Origin: Stenotrophomonas cyclobalanopsidis
GTDB lineage: Bacteria; Pseudomonadota; Gammaproteobacteria; Xanthomonadales; Xanthomonadaceae
NCBI RefSeq assembly: GCF_008710035.1
Contig: NZ_VYKI01000013.1
Span: 45,067 to 109,066, forward strand
Direction of reading: 5' to 3'
DNA: 64,000 nucleotides
The notes beneath the pieces were generated by a model. The model had not been told where the DNA came from, searched no databases, and was given only the letters and a program-made list of their open reading frames with translations. Both the position numbers and the translations under genes were made by a program. Positions 8,587-17,739 of this stretch are shown piece by piece; position 1 is the stretch's first letter; every line of letters starts with the position of its first letter.

Positions 8587-10830
8587 ATGACCGAACCTGC
8601 CCGCCCCGTATTCCACGGTTTCGAACAACTGCCGCTGCGCGAGTACGCCGAACGCGCCTACCTCGACTATTCGATGTACGTGGTGCTCGACCGTGCCCTG
8701 CCGTTCATCGGCGACGGCCTGAAGCCGGTGCAGCGCCGCATCATCTATTCGATGAGCGAGCTGGGCCTGAATGCCGCGTCCAAGCCGAAGAAGTCCGCGC
8801 GCACCGTCGGTGACGTGATCGGTAAATACCACCCGCATGGCGACAGCGCGTGCTACGAGGCGCTGGTGCTGATGGCGCAGCCGTTCTCCTACCGCTACCC
8901 GCTGATCGAGGGCCAGGGCAACTTCGGCTCCAGCGACGACCCGAAGTCGTTCGCGGCGATGCGCTACACCGAATCCAAGCTGACCCCGATCGCCGAAGTG
9001 CTGCTGGGCGAGCTCGGCCAGGGCACCACCGACTGGGCGCCGAACTTCGACGGCACCCTGCAGGAACCGACCTGGATGCCGGCGCGCCTGCCGCACCTGC
9101 TGCTCAACGGCACCACCGGCATCGCCGTGGGCATGGCCACCGACGTGCCGCCGCACAACCTCAACGAGATCGTCAGCGCGCTGCTGCACCTGCTGGACGA
9201 TCCCGATGCCAGCGTGCGCGACCTGTGCGAGCACGTGAAGGGCCCGGACTACCCTTCGACCGCCGAGATCATCACCCCGGCCAACGACCTGCGCACGATG
9301 TACGAGACCGGCAACGGCAGCGTGCGTGCGCGTGCGACCTTCACCAAGGAAGCGAACAACGTGGTGGTCACCGCGCTGCCGTTCCAGGTGTCGCCGTCGA
9401 AGGTGATCGAGCAGATCGCCGCGCAGATGCGCGCCAAGAAGCTGCCGTGGCTGGAAGACGTGCGCGATGAATCCGACCACGCCAACCCGGTGCGCGTGGT
9501 GCTGGTGCCGCGCTCCAACCGCGTCGACGCCGACCAGCTGATGGGCCACCTGTTCGCCACCACTGACATGGAGCGCAGCTACCGCATCAACCTCAACGTG
9601 ATCGGGCTGGACGGCCGTCCGCAGGTGAAGAACCTGAAGATGCTGCTCAGCGAATGGCTGGCCTTCCGCAGCACCACCGTCACCCGCCGCCTGCAGCACC
9701 GCCTGCAGAAGGTCGAGCGCCGCCTGCACCTGTTGGAAGGCCTGCTGGTGGCCTTCCTCAACCTGGACGAGGTGATCCACATCATCCGTACCGAGGACGA
9801 ACCGAAGGCAGCGCTGATCGCGCGCTTCGGCCTGTCCGAAGACCAGGCCGAGTACATCCTGGAAACCAAGCTGAAGCAGCTGGCCCGCCTGGAAGAGATG
9901 AAGATCCGCGGCGAGCAGGACGAGCTGGCCAAGGAGCGCGAGAAGATCCTCGGCATCCTCGACAGCAAGGCCAAGCTGAAGAAGCTGATCCGCGACGAAC
10001 TGACCGCCGACGCCAAGAAGTTCGGCGACGCGCGTCGTTCGCCGCTGGTGCAGCGCCAGGCCGCGCAGGCCATCGACGAAACCGAGCTGGTGCCGAGCGA
10101 GCCGATGACCGTCGTGCTGTCGGAGAAGGGCTGGATCCGCGCGGCCAAGGGCCACGACATCGATGCGGCCACCCTGTCCTACCGCGATGGTGATGCCCTG
10201 CAGGGTTCGGTGCGCGCGCGCAGCACCCAGCAGGTCGCCTTCCTGGACAGCGAAGGCCGCGCCTACTCGACGCCGGTGCATACCCTGCCCTCGGCGCGTG
10301 GCAATGGTGAACCGCTGACCGGCCGCTTCTCGCCGGCACCGGGCACCAGCTTCGTGACCCTGGCCAGCGCCGAGCCGGATACCCGCTTCGTGCTGGCCTC
10401 CAGCCACGGCTATGGCTTCGTCACCCGCTTCGAGAACCTTATCGGCCGCAACAAGGCCGGCAAGGCGATGCTGAACCTGTCGTCCGGTTCCTCGGTGCTG
10501 ACCCCGTCGGCCGTGGCCAACGTGGCCACCGACCGCATCGTGGCGGTGACCAGCTCCGGCAACCTGCTGGCGATCGCCGCCAACGACCTGCCGGAACTGG
10601 ACAAGGGCAAGGGCAACAAGATCATCGAGATCCCCAAGGCCAAGCTGGCCACCGAGCGGGTCGTGGCGATCGTGTCGATCAGCCCCGGCCAGACCCTGCA
10701 GGTGCGCAGCGGCCAGCGCACCATGGGTTTGAAGTTCAACGAGCTCGACGCCTACCTCGGCGCCCGCGCCACCCGCGGCCACCTGCTGCCGCGCGGCTGG
10801 CAGAAGGTGGAAGGGTTGTCAGTGGAATGA
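8587..10830 (+). CDS. parC: DNA topoisomerase IV subunit A
   Basis: ATP-dependent type II topoisomerase subunit that decatenates daughter chromosomes with ParE; 747 residues, full length. The breakage-reunion domain is at residues 1-480 with catalytic Tyr127 (AAMRYTES), seven positions later than E. coli Tyr120. The quinolone-resistance-determining region reads [12 protein letters not shown], so Ser87 and Glu91 (E. coli Ser80 and Glu84) are both wild type. The coiled-coil/tower region with the [20 protein letters not shown] segment follows, then a C-terminal beta-pinwheel. ParC rather than GyrA is supported by length, the N-terminal sequence and the absence of a GyrA-box. It is monocistronic and is followed by repeats and a strong terminator. 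Confidence 0.96.
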   Translation: MTEPARPVFHGFEQLPLREYAERAYLDYSMYVVLDRALPFIGDGLKPVQRRIIYSMSELGLNAASKPKKSARTVGDVIGKYHPHGDSACYEALVLMAQPFSYRYPLIEGQGNFGSSDDPKSFAAMRYTESKLTPIAEVLLGELGQGTTDWAPNFDGTLQEPTWMPARLPHLLLNGTTGIAVGMATDVPPHNLNEIVSALLHLLDDPDASVRDLCEHVKGPDYPSTAEIITPANDLRTMYETGNGSVRARATFTKEANNVVVTALPFQVSPSKVIEQIAAQMRAKKLPWLEDVRDESDHANPVRVVLVPRSNRVDADQLMGHLFATTDMERSYRINLNVIGLDGRPQVKNLKMLLSEWLAFRSTTVTRRLQHRLQKVERRLHLLEGLLVAFLNLDEVIHIIRTEDEPKAALIARFGLSEDQAEYILETKLKQLARLEEMKIRGEQDELAKEREKILGILDSKAKLKKLIRDELTADAKKFGDARRSPLVQRQAAQAIDETELVPSEPMTVVLSEKGWIRAAKGHDIDAATLSYRDGDALQGSVRARSTQQVAFLDSEGRAYSTPVHTLPSARGNGEPLTGRFSPAPGTSFVTLASAEPDTRFVLASSHGYGFVTRFENLIGRNKAGKAMLNLSSGSSVLTPSAVANVATDRIVAVTSSGNLLAIAANDLPELDKGKGNKIIEIPKAKLATERVVAIVSISPGQTLQVRSGQRTMGLKFNELDAYLGARATRGHLLPRGWQKVEGLSVE

Positions 10831-10839
10831 CGGGGAACG

Positions 10840-10878
10840 GGGGTCAGAGCCGTTTTCGTTGAAAACGGATCTGACCCC
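10840..10878. repeat. 18-bp inverted repeat downstream of parC
   Basis: Arms at 10840-10857 and 10861-10878 match at 17 of 18 positions around a 3-bp GTT loop; the arms contain GGGGTCAGA and CCGTTTTC. It has no GTAG end, so it differs from the SMAG units and looks like a separate intergenic repeat type. Confidence 0.75.
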
Positions 10879-10892
10879 GGACACCGCCCCTG

Positions 10893-10916
10893 GTAGGTGT
10901 CAACCTTGGTTGACAC
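10893..10916 (+). repeat. SMAG-type palindrome, GTGTCAACC subfamily
   Basis: GTAG followed by GTGTCAACC / GGTTGACAC around TT. Related units occur at 55121-55198. Confidence 0.8.
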
Positions 10917-10933
10917 GCCTTGCCTGACGTCAG

Positions 10934-10970
10934 ACACGAAAAAGCCGGGGATTCCCCGGCTTTTTCGTGT
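10934..10970. terminator. bidirectional Rho-independent terminator of parC and the ferritin gene
   Basis: Perfect 17-bp stem (ACACGAAAAAGCCGGGG and its complement) around ATT. It has a T-run on the 3' side of either strand, so it can serve both the convergent parC and the ferritin gene. Confidence 0.88.
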
Positions 10971-11058
10971 GTCGGCTGGCGGGCGGTGGAGCGGCTGGCT
11001 GGCGAAGGCTGGCTCGCGGTGCTCCGGTGCTGGCGGGCGACGTTGCTTGGTGCAGCGG

Positions 11059-11155
11059 GTAGAGCCGACCGTTGGTCGGCTGCTTTCTGCCTCTGGTAGA
11101 GCCGACCGTTGGTCGGCTGCTGTTTGTAGAGCAGCCGACCAAAGGTAGTCTCTAC
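11059..11155. repeat. cluster of three SMAG-type units, CCGACC subfamily
   Basis: GTAGAGCCGACCGTTGGTCGG occurs at 11059-11080 and again at 11096-11117. A more degenerate copy with GTAG and CTAC ends lies at 11126-11155. All three lie downstream of the ferritin gene. Confidence 0.8.
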
Positions 11156-11172
11156 AAAAGCGCGGCGCCGGC

Positions 11173-11661
11173 TCAGTGCGCCGGGGCACCGTTGCCGTCG
11201 ATCTTGCTCAGCTGGTACAGCTCTAGGCCGATGCGCTTGATCAGGCCCAGCTGCTGTTCCAGCCACCAGGCGTGGTCTTCCTCGGTGTCCTTCAACTGCG
11301 CCAGCAGCATGTCGCGGCTCACGTAGTCGCCCTTCTCCTCGCACAGCTTCATGCCAGCGGCGAGATTGTTCCGAACGGCGTATTCAGTATCGAGATCCTT
11401 CTGCAGCATCTCTTCCACCGTCTTGCCCGGCTCGGTGGCATGCGGGCGCATGTCCGGGTCGCCGCCCAGGAACAGGATGCGGCGCAGCAGCGCGTCGGCG
11501 TGCTGGGTTTCTTCTTCCATCTCGTGGTTCAGGCGTTCGTACAGCGCGAACAGGCCCTGGTCCTCGTAGCGGCGGGAATGGATGAAGTACTGGTCACGGG
11601 CAGCAAGCTCGCCGCGCAGCAGTTCCTTCAGGCAGGCGATGACGTCCGGGTTGCCTTTCAT
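11173..11661 (-). CDS. bfr: bacterioferritin-type ferritin lacking the haem methionine (FtnA/Bfr)
   Basis: Iron-storage cage subunit of 162 residues forming a four-helix bundle. The ferroxidase ligands match E. coli Bfr position for position: Glu18, Glu51, His54, and the later Glu and TEEDH residues (equivalents of Glu94, Glu127, His130). The residue equivalent to haem ligand Met52 is Thr52; the nearest Met is 48. Ferritin cages of this Bfr family whose subunits lack Met52 are known, such as P. aeruginosa FtnA. The start has AGGAG 8 nt upstream. No ferredoxin (bfd) gene lies beside it and no clear Fur box is visible. Annotation pipelines would call it bfr; the haem-free role is an inference. 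Confidence 0.92.
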   Translation of the reverse strand: MKGNPDVIACLKELLRGELAARDQYFIHSRRYEDQGLFALYERLNHEMEEETQHADALLRRILFLGGDPDMRPHATEPGKTVEEMLQKDLDTEYAVRNNLAAGMKLCEEKGDYVSRDMLLAQLKDTEEDHAWWLEQQLGLIKRIGLELYQLSKIDGNGAPAH

Positions 11662-11785
11662 GGGGGTGCTCCTGTGGATCGATGCGGCATAGGGTGCCGC
11701 ATTTCAAAATACGGTGATCTAATCGGAATCAGTCGCAGTTGCGCCTGCGGCTACAATCCCCCCTCGAGTGCCGTAAGGACCTGCA

Positions 11786-14116
11786 ATGCGACGTACCTGG
11801 CGTTGGATACTGGCAGTGCTCATCGCCATCGTGCTGGTCACCGCACTGGTCCTGTGGCTGCTGCTGCGCGGCAGCCTGGCCGAGCTGGAAGGCGAGCAGG
11901 CCCTGCCCGGGCTGGCCGCACCGGTCAGCGTCGAGCGTGACGCGCTGGGCGTGGTCACCATCACCGCCGGCAGCCAGGCCGATGCCATGCGCGCGCTCGG
12001 CCACGTGCATGCGCAGGAACGCTATTTCGAAATGGACCTGATGCGCCGCAGTGCCGCAGGTGAACTGTCGGCGCTGTTCGGGCCTGTAGCCATCGACGCC
12101 GACAAGCGCATGCGCGTGCACCGGCTGCGCGCGCGCACCGAGGCGCACCTGGACGAGGCACTGGGCGACAACCCGCAGGCCGTGCGCGCCTACGTGGACG
12201 GTGTCAACGCAGGCCTGGCCGATCTGTCGGTGCGGCCCTGGGCCTACCTGCTGCTGCGGCAGTCACCCGCGCCCTGGCAGGCCAGCGACAGCGTGCTGGC
12301 CGGGCTGGCCATGTATGCCGACCTGCAGGACCCGGACAACCAGAACGAACTGGCGCTGGCGCGCATCCGCGACGTGGTGCCGCCGGCCCTGCACGCACTG
12401 CTGTCCCATGATGGCAGCAGCTGGGACGCGCCGCTGCAGGGCGAGCCGCGCGGTGATGCACAGCTGCCCGATGCCGCGCAGCTGGACCTGCGCTCGCTGG
12501 CCGCCGCACCCGCGGCGCCTGCCGCCGAGGTCGATGCGGTCGGCAGCAACAACTTCGCCGTGGCCGGTGCGCTCACCGCCGATGGCCGCGCCATCATTGC
12601 CGACGACATGCACCTGGCCCTGCGCGCACCCAGCCTGTGGTTCCGCGTACGCCTGCGCTACCCGGACCCGAAAGCACCCGGCGGCCAAGTCGACGTCAGT
12701 GGCTTCTCGCTGCCCGGCGTACCGGCGGTCATCGTGGGCAGCAACGGGCATATCGCGTGGGGCTTCACCAACAGCTACATCGACACCGCCGACTTCCGCC
12801 GCGAACCGGCCAATGCGGCGGTGACGGTGCACGAAGAACGCATTGCGGTAGCAGGCCAGGGCGACGTCGTGTTGCCGGTGCGCGAAACCGCCTGGGGTCC
12901 GATCCTGCACACCCATGCCGACGGCAGCGGTGACGCCCTGCGCTGGGTCGCCCACCTGCCCGGCGCGGTGCGCATGGATTTCGCGGACATGGCCCGCGCC
13001 GGCGACCTCGACCAGGCACTGGCAACGGCCGACCACGCGGGCATTCCCGCGCAAAACCTGGTGATCGGCGACCGCAGCGGGCGCATCGCCTGGCGGCTGG
13101 TCGGTGCGCGCCCGGACCGTGGCCCCGGCTGCGTGCCGCAGGGCTTCAACACCGCGCAGATCAGCACGGACTGCGCGCCGTGGCCGATCCGCAGCGATGC
13201 CGCACCGGCCCTGGTCGATCCGCCGGGGCAACGCCTGTGGACCGCCAACAGCCGCGTGGTCGACGATGCCACCCTGGCCGTGGTCGGCAATGCCGGCTAT
13301 GACCTGGGCGCGCGCGGCCAGCAGATCCGCAACCTGCTGGCCACCCAGGACCGCTTCGACGAGCACGACCTGCTGGCAATCCAGCTGGACGACCGTGCGG
13401 TGTTCCTGCAGCGCTGGTGGGTGCTGCTGCACGAAACCGCCGAGCACAGCGACGATCCGTCATTGAAGCACCTGGCTGCCGCCAGCGAACACTGGGACGT
13501 GCGTGCCTCGGCCCATTCAACCAGCTACCGCATCGTGCGCGGTTTCCGCGGCGACGTGCTGGATGCCATCGAGAGCGCGCTGCTGGCCCCTGCCAAGGCC
13601 AGGCTGGGCGACGACTACCTGCCGCCGCGGCTTGCGCAGCTGGAAGGTGTGGTCTGGCCGATGCTGGAACAGCGCCCGGCCAACCTGCTGCCGCCGGGCG
13701 TGGACAGCTGGGACGCACTGCTGGCCAAGGCCGCGCGCACCCTCGAAGCCGACCTTGAAAAGCAGGGGCCGCTGCAGCAGCGCACCTGGGGCGAGCGCAA
13801 CGTCGCCGACATCTGCCACCCGGTCTCGCGTGCCCTGCCCGCCTTCACCCGCCGCTGGCTGTGCATGCCCGCCGATCAGCTGCCCGGTGACCGCGACATG
13901 CCGCGCGTGCAGGGGCCGAGCTTCGGCGCTTCGCAGCGCATGGTGGTCTCGCCGGGCCACGAAGCCGACGGCATCGTGCACATGCCCGGCGGCCAGAGTG
14001 GCCACCCGCTGTCGCCCTATTGGGGCGCCGGCCACGAAGACTGGGTGCATGGCCGCCCCACCCCGTTCCTGCCGGGCAAGGCGCAGCATGTGCTGAAGCT
14101 CGTGCCGGCGCGGTAA
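11786..14116 (+). CDS. penicillin acylase family Ntn hydrolase (possible AHL acylase)
   Basis: Secreted or membrane-anchored amidohydrolase of 776 residues. It has a cytoplasmic MRRTWR start, one hydrophobic segment at about 8-28, an alpha chain, then a GSNNFAV site where Ser254 would become the N-terminal nucleophile of the beta chain after autocatalytic cleavage. The family-typical DDMHLALRAPSLWF follows about 20 residues later, and FGASQRMVVSPGHEADGIVH and GGQSGHPLSPYW near the C-terminus. Relatives hydrolyse penicillin G, cephalosporins or acyl-homoserine lactones; the substrate here cannot be assigned. The start is placed at the hydrophobic signal. Its 3' end overlaps the antiporter ORF on the other strand by 100 bp. 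Confidence 0.85.
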   Translation: MRRTWRWILAVLIAIVLVTALVLWLLLRGSLAELEGEQALPGLAAPVSVERDALGVVTITAGSQADAMRALGHVHAQERYFEMDLMRRSAAGELSALFGPVAIDADKRMRVHRLRARTEAHLDEALGDNPQAVRAYVDGVNAGLADLSVRPWAYLLLRQSPAPWQASDSVLAGLAMYADLQDPDNQNELALARIRDVVPPALHALLSHDGSSWDAPLQGEPRGDAQLPDAAQLDLRSLAAAPAAPAAEVDAVGSNNFAVAGALTADGRAIIADDMHLALRAPSLWFRVRLRYPDPKAPGGQVDVSGFSLPGVPAVIVGSNGHIAWGFTNSYIDTADFRREPANAAVTVHEERIAVAGQGDVVLPVRETAWGPILHTHADGSGDALRWVAHLPGAVRMDFADMARAGDLDQALATADHAGIPAQNLVIGDRSGRIAWRLVGARPDRGPGCVPQGFNTAQISTDCAPWPIRSDAAPALVDPPGQRLWTANSRVVDDATLAVVGNAGYDLGARGQQIRNLLATQDRFDEHDLLAIQLDDRAVFLQRWWVLLHETAEHSDDPSLKHLAAASEHWDVRASAHSTSYRIVRGFRGDVLDAIESALLAPAKARLGDDYLPPRLAQLEGVVWPMLEQRPANLLPPGVDSWDALLAKAARTLEADLEKQGPLQQRTWGERNVADICHPVSRALPAFTRRWLCMPADQLPGDRDMPRVQGPSFGASQRMVVSPGHEADGIVHMPGGQSGHPLSPYWGAGHEDWVHGRPTPFLPGKAQHVLKLVPAR

Positions 14117-15657
14117 ATGTAGCGCCGAGCCCATGCTCGGCTGCCTTGCCGCGAAGCCGAGCGTAGGCTCGGCTCTACAGCAGGGTCAGAGGTAGCGCCG
14201 GGCCATGCCCGGCGACGCACTCTCCATCCGCGCGGCGCGCTCGCCGGGCATGGCCCGGCGCTACCCGAGCAGGCCTTGCGGCGCTCGATCAGGTTCAACA
14301 GCGGGCCGGTCATCGCCGTGGTCACCAGGGCCATGATCACCAGCACCGCGAACAGGCGGTCGCCGAGCAGGCCCAGCTCATAGCCCAGGTTGAGCACGAT
14401 CAGCTCCATCAGGCCACGGGTGTTCATCAACGCCCCCAGGCGCCAGGCCTCGCGGTTCTCCATGCCGGTGCTGCGCGCGGCACTCCAGGTGCCCAGCAGC
14501 TTGCCAGCGGTCGCCACCACGATCACCACCGCGCACAGCAGCAGATCGCTGCTCTGCAACGCATCGGCGCGCATGCGCAGGCCGGTCATGGCGAAGAACA
14601 GCGGCAACAGCAGGGTCGCGGCGAAGGGTTCGACCCTGGCCACCAGCAGGTCGCGCAGCTGCGTGTTGGAGGACACCGCCACGCCGGCTGCGAACGCGCC
14701 GAACAGCGCGTGGATGCCCAGCACCTCAGTGACCAGCGCACTGGCCAGTGACAGCAGCAGGATGCCCAGCAGCCAGCGACCCTCGCGCCCCGGGGCAATC
14801 TGCTGGCGGGCGAACCACGGCTTCACCGCCCCCAGCATCAGCGCGATGAACAGCACCACGCAGACCAGGTTCACGCTGGCCGACAGCCAGCCGGTCGCCT
14901 GCGCGGCGGCCACGATCAGCGCCAGCATGCACCACGCCGTGGCGTCGCCCAGCGCTGCACAGGCGATCGAGGTCTGCCCCAGCGGGGTCTGCGTGATGCC
15001 CCTGTCGGCAAGGATGCGCAGCAGCACCGGGAAGGCGGTGATGCTCATGGAAATGCCGACGAACAGCGCGAAGGCAGTGAAACCGACGCCCTGCGGGCCG
15101 TGCTCGGGATACAGCCAGACGGCCAGAGCCACGCCCAGCGCGAACGGCAATGCGATGCCGGCATGGCTGACGGTGAAGGCGAATGTGCGGCGGCCGCGCA
15201 GCGCGCCGAGGTCGAGTTCGGCACCGGCCACCAGCAGGAACATCAGCACGCCCAGCTGGCTGAGCATGCCCAGCGGCCCCAGCGACGCAGCCGGGAACAA
15301 GGCACCATGCAGCTGTGGCAGCAGGCTGCCCAGCACCAACGGGCCCATCATCAGGCCGGCCGCCATTTCGCCGATCACCGCCGGCTGGCCAAAATACTTC
15401 AGCAGGGCGCCCGCGCCCTTGGCCACCAGCAGCAGCACCAGCAGCTGCAGCAGGAACAGGCCCAGCGGCGAGGACAGGTGGTGGGCCCAATCACTGCCGA
15501 CCACGGCTTGGGCCTTGGCCGCGACCGACGGCACGCCCGGCCCGGCATAACGCGCCAGCGCCAGGCCGATCGCCAGCGGAACCGCCGCCCACGCCAGGTA
15601 ACGCCAACCCCATTTCATCGGCGGCACGCTGCCCCCGGTCTGTACGTCCATGAACAT
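14017..15657 (-). CDS. monovalent cation:proton antiporter (CPA2, KefB/Kef-type) with repeat-derived C-terminus
   Basis: Inner-membrane Na+/H+ or K+/H+ exchanger. About 12-13 hydrophobic helices occupy residues 14-455, with CPA2 features such as GEMAAGLMMGPLVLG, GAELDLGALRG and GITQTPLGQTSIACAALGDA. No TrkA-N/RCK domain follows. The conserved fold ends near LLNLIERRK (about 14285). The frame then reads through two SMAG dimers and 100 bp into the antisense of the acylase gene before stopping at 14017, which adds about 90 Pro/Arg/Ser-rich residues. The start could also be Met14 (15618). Whether the extended C-terminus is made is unknown, but no earlier in-frame stop exists. Confidence 0.83.
   Translation of the reverse strand: MFMDVQTGGSVPPMKWGWRYLAWAAVPLAIGLALARYAGPGVPSVAAKAQAVVGSDWAHHLSSPLGLFLLQLLVLLLVAKGAGALLKYFGQPAVIGEMAAGLMMGPLVLGSLLPQLHGALFPAASLGPLGMLSQLGVLMFLLVAGAELDLGALRGRRTFAFTVSHAGIALPFALGVALAVWLYPEHGPQGVGFTAFALFVGISMSITAFPVLLRILADRGITQTPLGQTSIACAALGDATAWCMLALIVAAAQATGWLSASVNLVCVVLFIALMLGAVKPWFARQQIAPGREGRWLLGILLLSLASALVTEVLGIHALFGAFAAGVAVSSNTQLRDLLVARVEPFAATLLLPLFFAMTGLRMRADALQSSDLLLCAVVIVVATAGKLLGTWSAARSTGMENREAWRLGALMNTRGLMELIVLNLGYELGLLGDRLFAVLVIMALVTTAMTGPLLNLIERRKACSGSAGPCPASAPRGWRVRRRAWPGATSDPAVEPSLRSASRQGSRAWARRYIYRAGTSFSTCCALPGRNGVGRPCTQSSWPAPQ
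14119..14264. repeat. two head-to-head SMAG dimers
   Basis: First dimer, 14119-14178: GTAG at the left, CTAC at the right, stems GCCGAGC/GCTCGGC. Second dimer, 14192-14264: GTAG to CTAC with two GCCGGGC/GCCCGGC units. Both lie in the open 3' extension of the antiporter gene. Confidence 0.85.
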
Positions 15658-15703
15658 TCCCCAATGTGCAGGGGGCCGATGATACGTCCTTCGCCGCGCG
15701 CCC

Positions 15704-15793
15704 GCCGGGCATGGCCCGGCGCTACCGGGGAAGGTAACGCTGGGCCGTGTCCGGCGGAATCATTCTTCGGTAGCACCGGGCCGTGCCCGGCGC
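15704..15793. repeat. SMAG units between the antiporter gene and asnB
   Basis: One intact unit at 15704-15725 (GCCGGGC/GCCCGGC ending CTAC), a decayed unit with GTAA at about 15733-15757, and a third at 15770-15793 beginning GTAG. The last ends six bases before the asnB stop codon. Confidence 0.8.
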
Positions 15794-15798
15794 AGACG

Positions 15799-17490
15799 TC
15801 AGGCCAGGGCCTGCTCGTGGACGCCGGCGATGGCACGGCCGGACGGATCGGCGGCTGCAGCAAAGCTCGCATCCCAGGCGATGGCGGCCGGCGATGAACA
15901 GGCGATCGACTTGCCGCCCGGCACGGTTTCCGCCGCGGCACGGCTCGGGAAGAACTGCTCGAACAGGTGGCGGTAGTAGTACGCCTCCTTGGTCTGCGGC
16001 GGGTTGTGCGGGAAGCGCTTGTCAGCCGCCGCCAGCACGCGGTCGCTCACCTGCGCCTCGGCGTGCGCCTTCAGGCCATCGATCCAGCCGTAGCCGACGC
16101 CATCGCTGAACTGCTCTTTCTGCCGCCACAGGATGCTGTCAGGCAGGTAGCCATCGAAAGCTTCGCGCAGCACCGCCTTTTCGATACGGCGGCCACCGAA
16201 GCCGGCGCCGACCATCTTGTGCGCGGCGTCGAAGCGCATCGCCACATCGAGGAACTCGCGGTCGAGGAACGGAACGCGCGGCTCCACACCCCAGGCCATC
16301 ATCGACTTGTTGGCGCGCAGGCAATCGTAGTTGTGCAGGGCATCGAGCTTGCGTACCAGCTCTTGGTGGAATTCGCGCGCATCCGGTGCCTTGTGGAAGT
16401 ACAGGTAGCCACCGAAGATCTCGTCGCTGCCCTCACCGGACAGCACCATCTTCACCCCCATCGCCTTGATGCGGCGGGCCAGCAGGAACATTGGTGTCGA
16501 TGCACGAATGGTGGTGACGTCGTAGGTTTCGATGTGGCGGATCACTTCCGGCAGCACGTCCAGGCCTTCCTCGAAGCTGTATTCGAAACCGTGGTGGACG
16601 GTGCCCAGCGCTTCGGCAGCGATGGCGGCAGCGGCCAGGTCGGGCGAGCCCTTGAGCCCAATCGCGAACGAGTGCAGGCGCGGCCACCAGGCTTCAGTCT
16701 GGCCGCCATCCTCGATGCGGCGGCGTGCGTAACGTGCGGCCACGGCGGCCACCAGTGAGGAATCCAGGCCACCGGACAGCAGCACGCCGTACGGCACGTC
16801 GCTCATCAGCTGGCGCTCGACCGCCTGTTCGAAGGCCTGGCGCAGTTCGGCCAGGTCGGCCTGACGGCCTTCCACGTCGGCGTATTCGCGCCACGGCTGC
16901 TGGTAGTAGCGCACCAGTTCACCGCTGGCGCTGTCGTAGTAGTGGCCCGGCGGGAACTGCGCGACGTCGGCGCAGGAATCCACCAGCGCCTTCATTTCCG
17001 AGGCCACGCGCAGGCGCCCCTGCGCATCGTGGCCCCAGTACAGCGGCACCACGCCGATCGGGTCGCGCGCCACCAGCACGCGGCCGGCATCGCGGTCCCA
17101 CAGGGCGAAGGCGAAGATGCCGTTGAGCTGTTCCAGCCACTGCGCCGGCGCACCGCCCTGGCGGTACAGGGCGTTGATCACTTCGCAGTCCGAACCGGTC
17201 TGGAAGTCATACGCGGTGGCCAGCGTGGCCTTCAGGGCCTGGTGGTTGTAGATCTCGCCGTTGACCGCCAGGGCCAGCTGGCCGTCGGCCGACAGCAGCG
17301 GCTGCGAGCCGCCGGCAGGGTCGACGATGGCCAGGCGCTCGTGGACCAGCAGCGCGCCCTCGTCCAGGTACACGCCGCTCCAGTCCGGGCCGCGATGGCG
17401 CTGCCGCTGCGACAGTTCCAGCGCGTGGCGGCGCAGGGCGGGAAGATCGTCACCGGCCTGCAGGCCGAAGATTCCGAAGATCGAACACAT
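15799..17490 (-). CDS. asnB: asparagine synthase B (glutamine-hydrolysing)
   Basis: Cytoplasmic enzyme of 563 residues that makes asparagine from aspartate, glutamine and ATP. The N-terminal class II glutaminase domain starts with Met-Cys (MCSIFGIFG), where Cys2 is the nucleophile; RLAIVD and NGEIYNH are further signatures. The C-terminal synthetase domain has the PP-loop SGGLDSS and the later SGEGSDEIFGGYLY motif. The start at 17490 is fixed by the need for Cys2 and by AGGAG 8-12 nt upstream; the frame is open 84 bp further but would bury Cys2. A strong terminator hairpin and an Asn-rich leader ORF lie upstream, so expression is likely controlled by attenuation. Confidence 0.96.
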   Translation of the reverse strand: MCSIFGIFGLQAGDDLPALRRHALELSQRQRHRGPDWSGVYLDEGALLVHERLAIVDPAGGSQPLLSADGQLALAVNGEIYNHQALKATLATAYDFQTGSDCEVINALYRQGGAPAQWLEQLNGIFAFALWDRDAGRVLVARDPIGVVPLYWGHDAQGRLRVASEMKALVDSCADVAQFPPGHYYDSASGELVRYYQQPWREYADVEGRQADLAELRQAFEQAVERQLMSDVPYGVLLSGGLDSSLVAAVAARYARRRIEDGGQTEAWWPRLHSFAIGLKGSPDLAAAAIAAEALGTVHHGFEYSFEEGLDVLPEVIRHIETYDVTTIRASTPMFLLARRIKAMGVKMVLSGEGSDEIFGGYLYFHKAPDAREFHQELVRKLDALHNYDCLRANKSMMAWGVEPRVPFLDREFLDVAMRFDAAHKMVGAGFGGRRIEKAVLREAFDGYLPDSILWRQKEQFSDGVGYGWIDGLKAHAEAQVSDRVLAAADKRFPHNPPQTKEAYYYRHLFEQFFPSRAAAETVPGGKSIACSSPAAIAWDASFAAAADPSGRAIAGVHEQALA

Positions 17491-17574
17491 GGGTGGCGCT
17501 CCTGTTGTGGGGGATGACACGGGGGGAAGGTGTTCGACCGGCCAACCAGGCCCGGGAGGGCTGCGCCCGGGCAC

Positions 17575-17605
17575 AAAAAAACCCGCATCAGCCGATGCGG
17601 GTTTT
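17575..17605 (-). terminator. attenuator terminator in the asnB leader
   Basis: Minus-strand stem AAAACCCGCATC / GATGCGGGTTTT around GGCT, followed by T7 (17575-17581). It lies about 85 nt upstream of the asnB start codon on the asnB strand, so it would stop transcription before asnB unless disrupted. Confidence 0.85.
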
Positions 17606-17661
17606 CTGGTGTCCGGGCGTATGTTGCTGTCTATCTACCCAGGGCGCAGTCCCGCATCGGC
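17591..17661 (-). promoter_or_regulatory. antiterminator pairing of the asnB attenuator
   Basis: The segment GCCGATGCGGG (minus strand, 17651-17661), inside the leader ORF, is perfectly complementary over 11 nt to CCCGCATCGGC (17591-17601), the 5' arm and loop of the terminator. The two pairings exclude each other. A ribosome stalled on the upstream Asn codons would leave this segment free to form the antiterminator. Confidence 0.75.
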
Positions 17662-17732
17662 CGCGCACGATTGTTCATGCGCAGATTATTGCGGTTGGTA
17701 TTGTTGACGGCGGTGGCCAGGTGGATCGACAT
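17631..17732 (-). CDS. asparagine-rich leader peptide of the asnB attenuator
   Basis: A 33-codon ORF from ATG at 17732 to TAG at 17631, too short for standard gene calling. Residues 10-21 read NNTNRNNLRMNN, so seven of twelve codons are Asn (both AAC and AAT), against roughly one in thirty in typical proteins here. The codons for residues 24-28 contain the antiterminator strand. There is no Shine-Dalgarno sequence; the putative promoter would place the transcript start at or next to the ATG, so translation may be leaderless, as for some other amino-acid leader peptides. The product is expected to be a regulatory reading frame and not a functional protein. It ends about 25 nt before the terminator hairpin. 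Confidence 0.75.
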   Translation of the reverse strand: MSIHLATAVNNTNRNNLRMNNRARPMRDCALGR

Positions 17733-17739
17733 GGCACTG

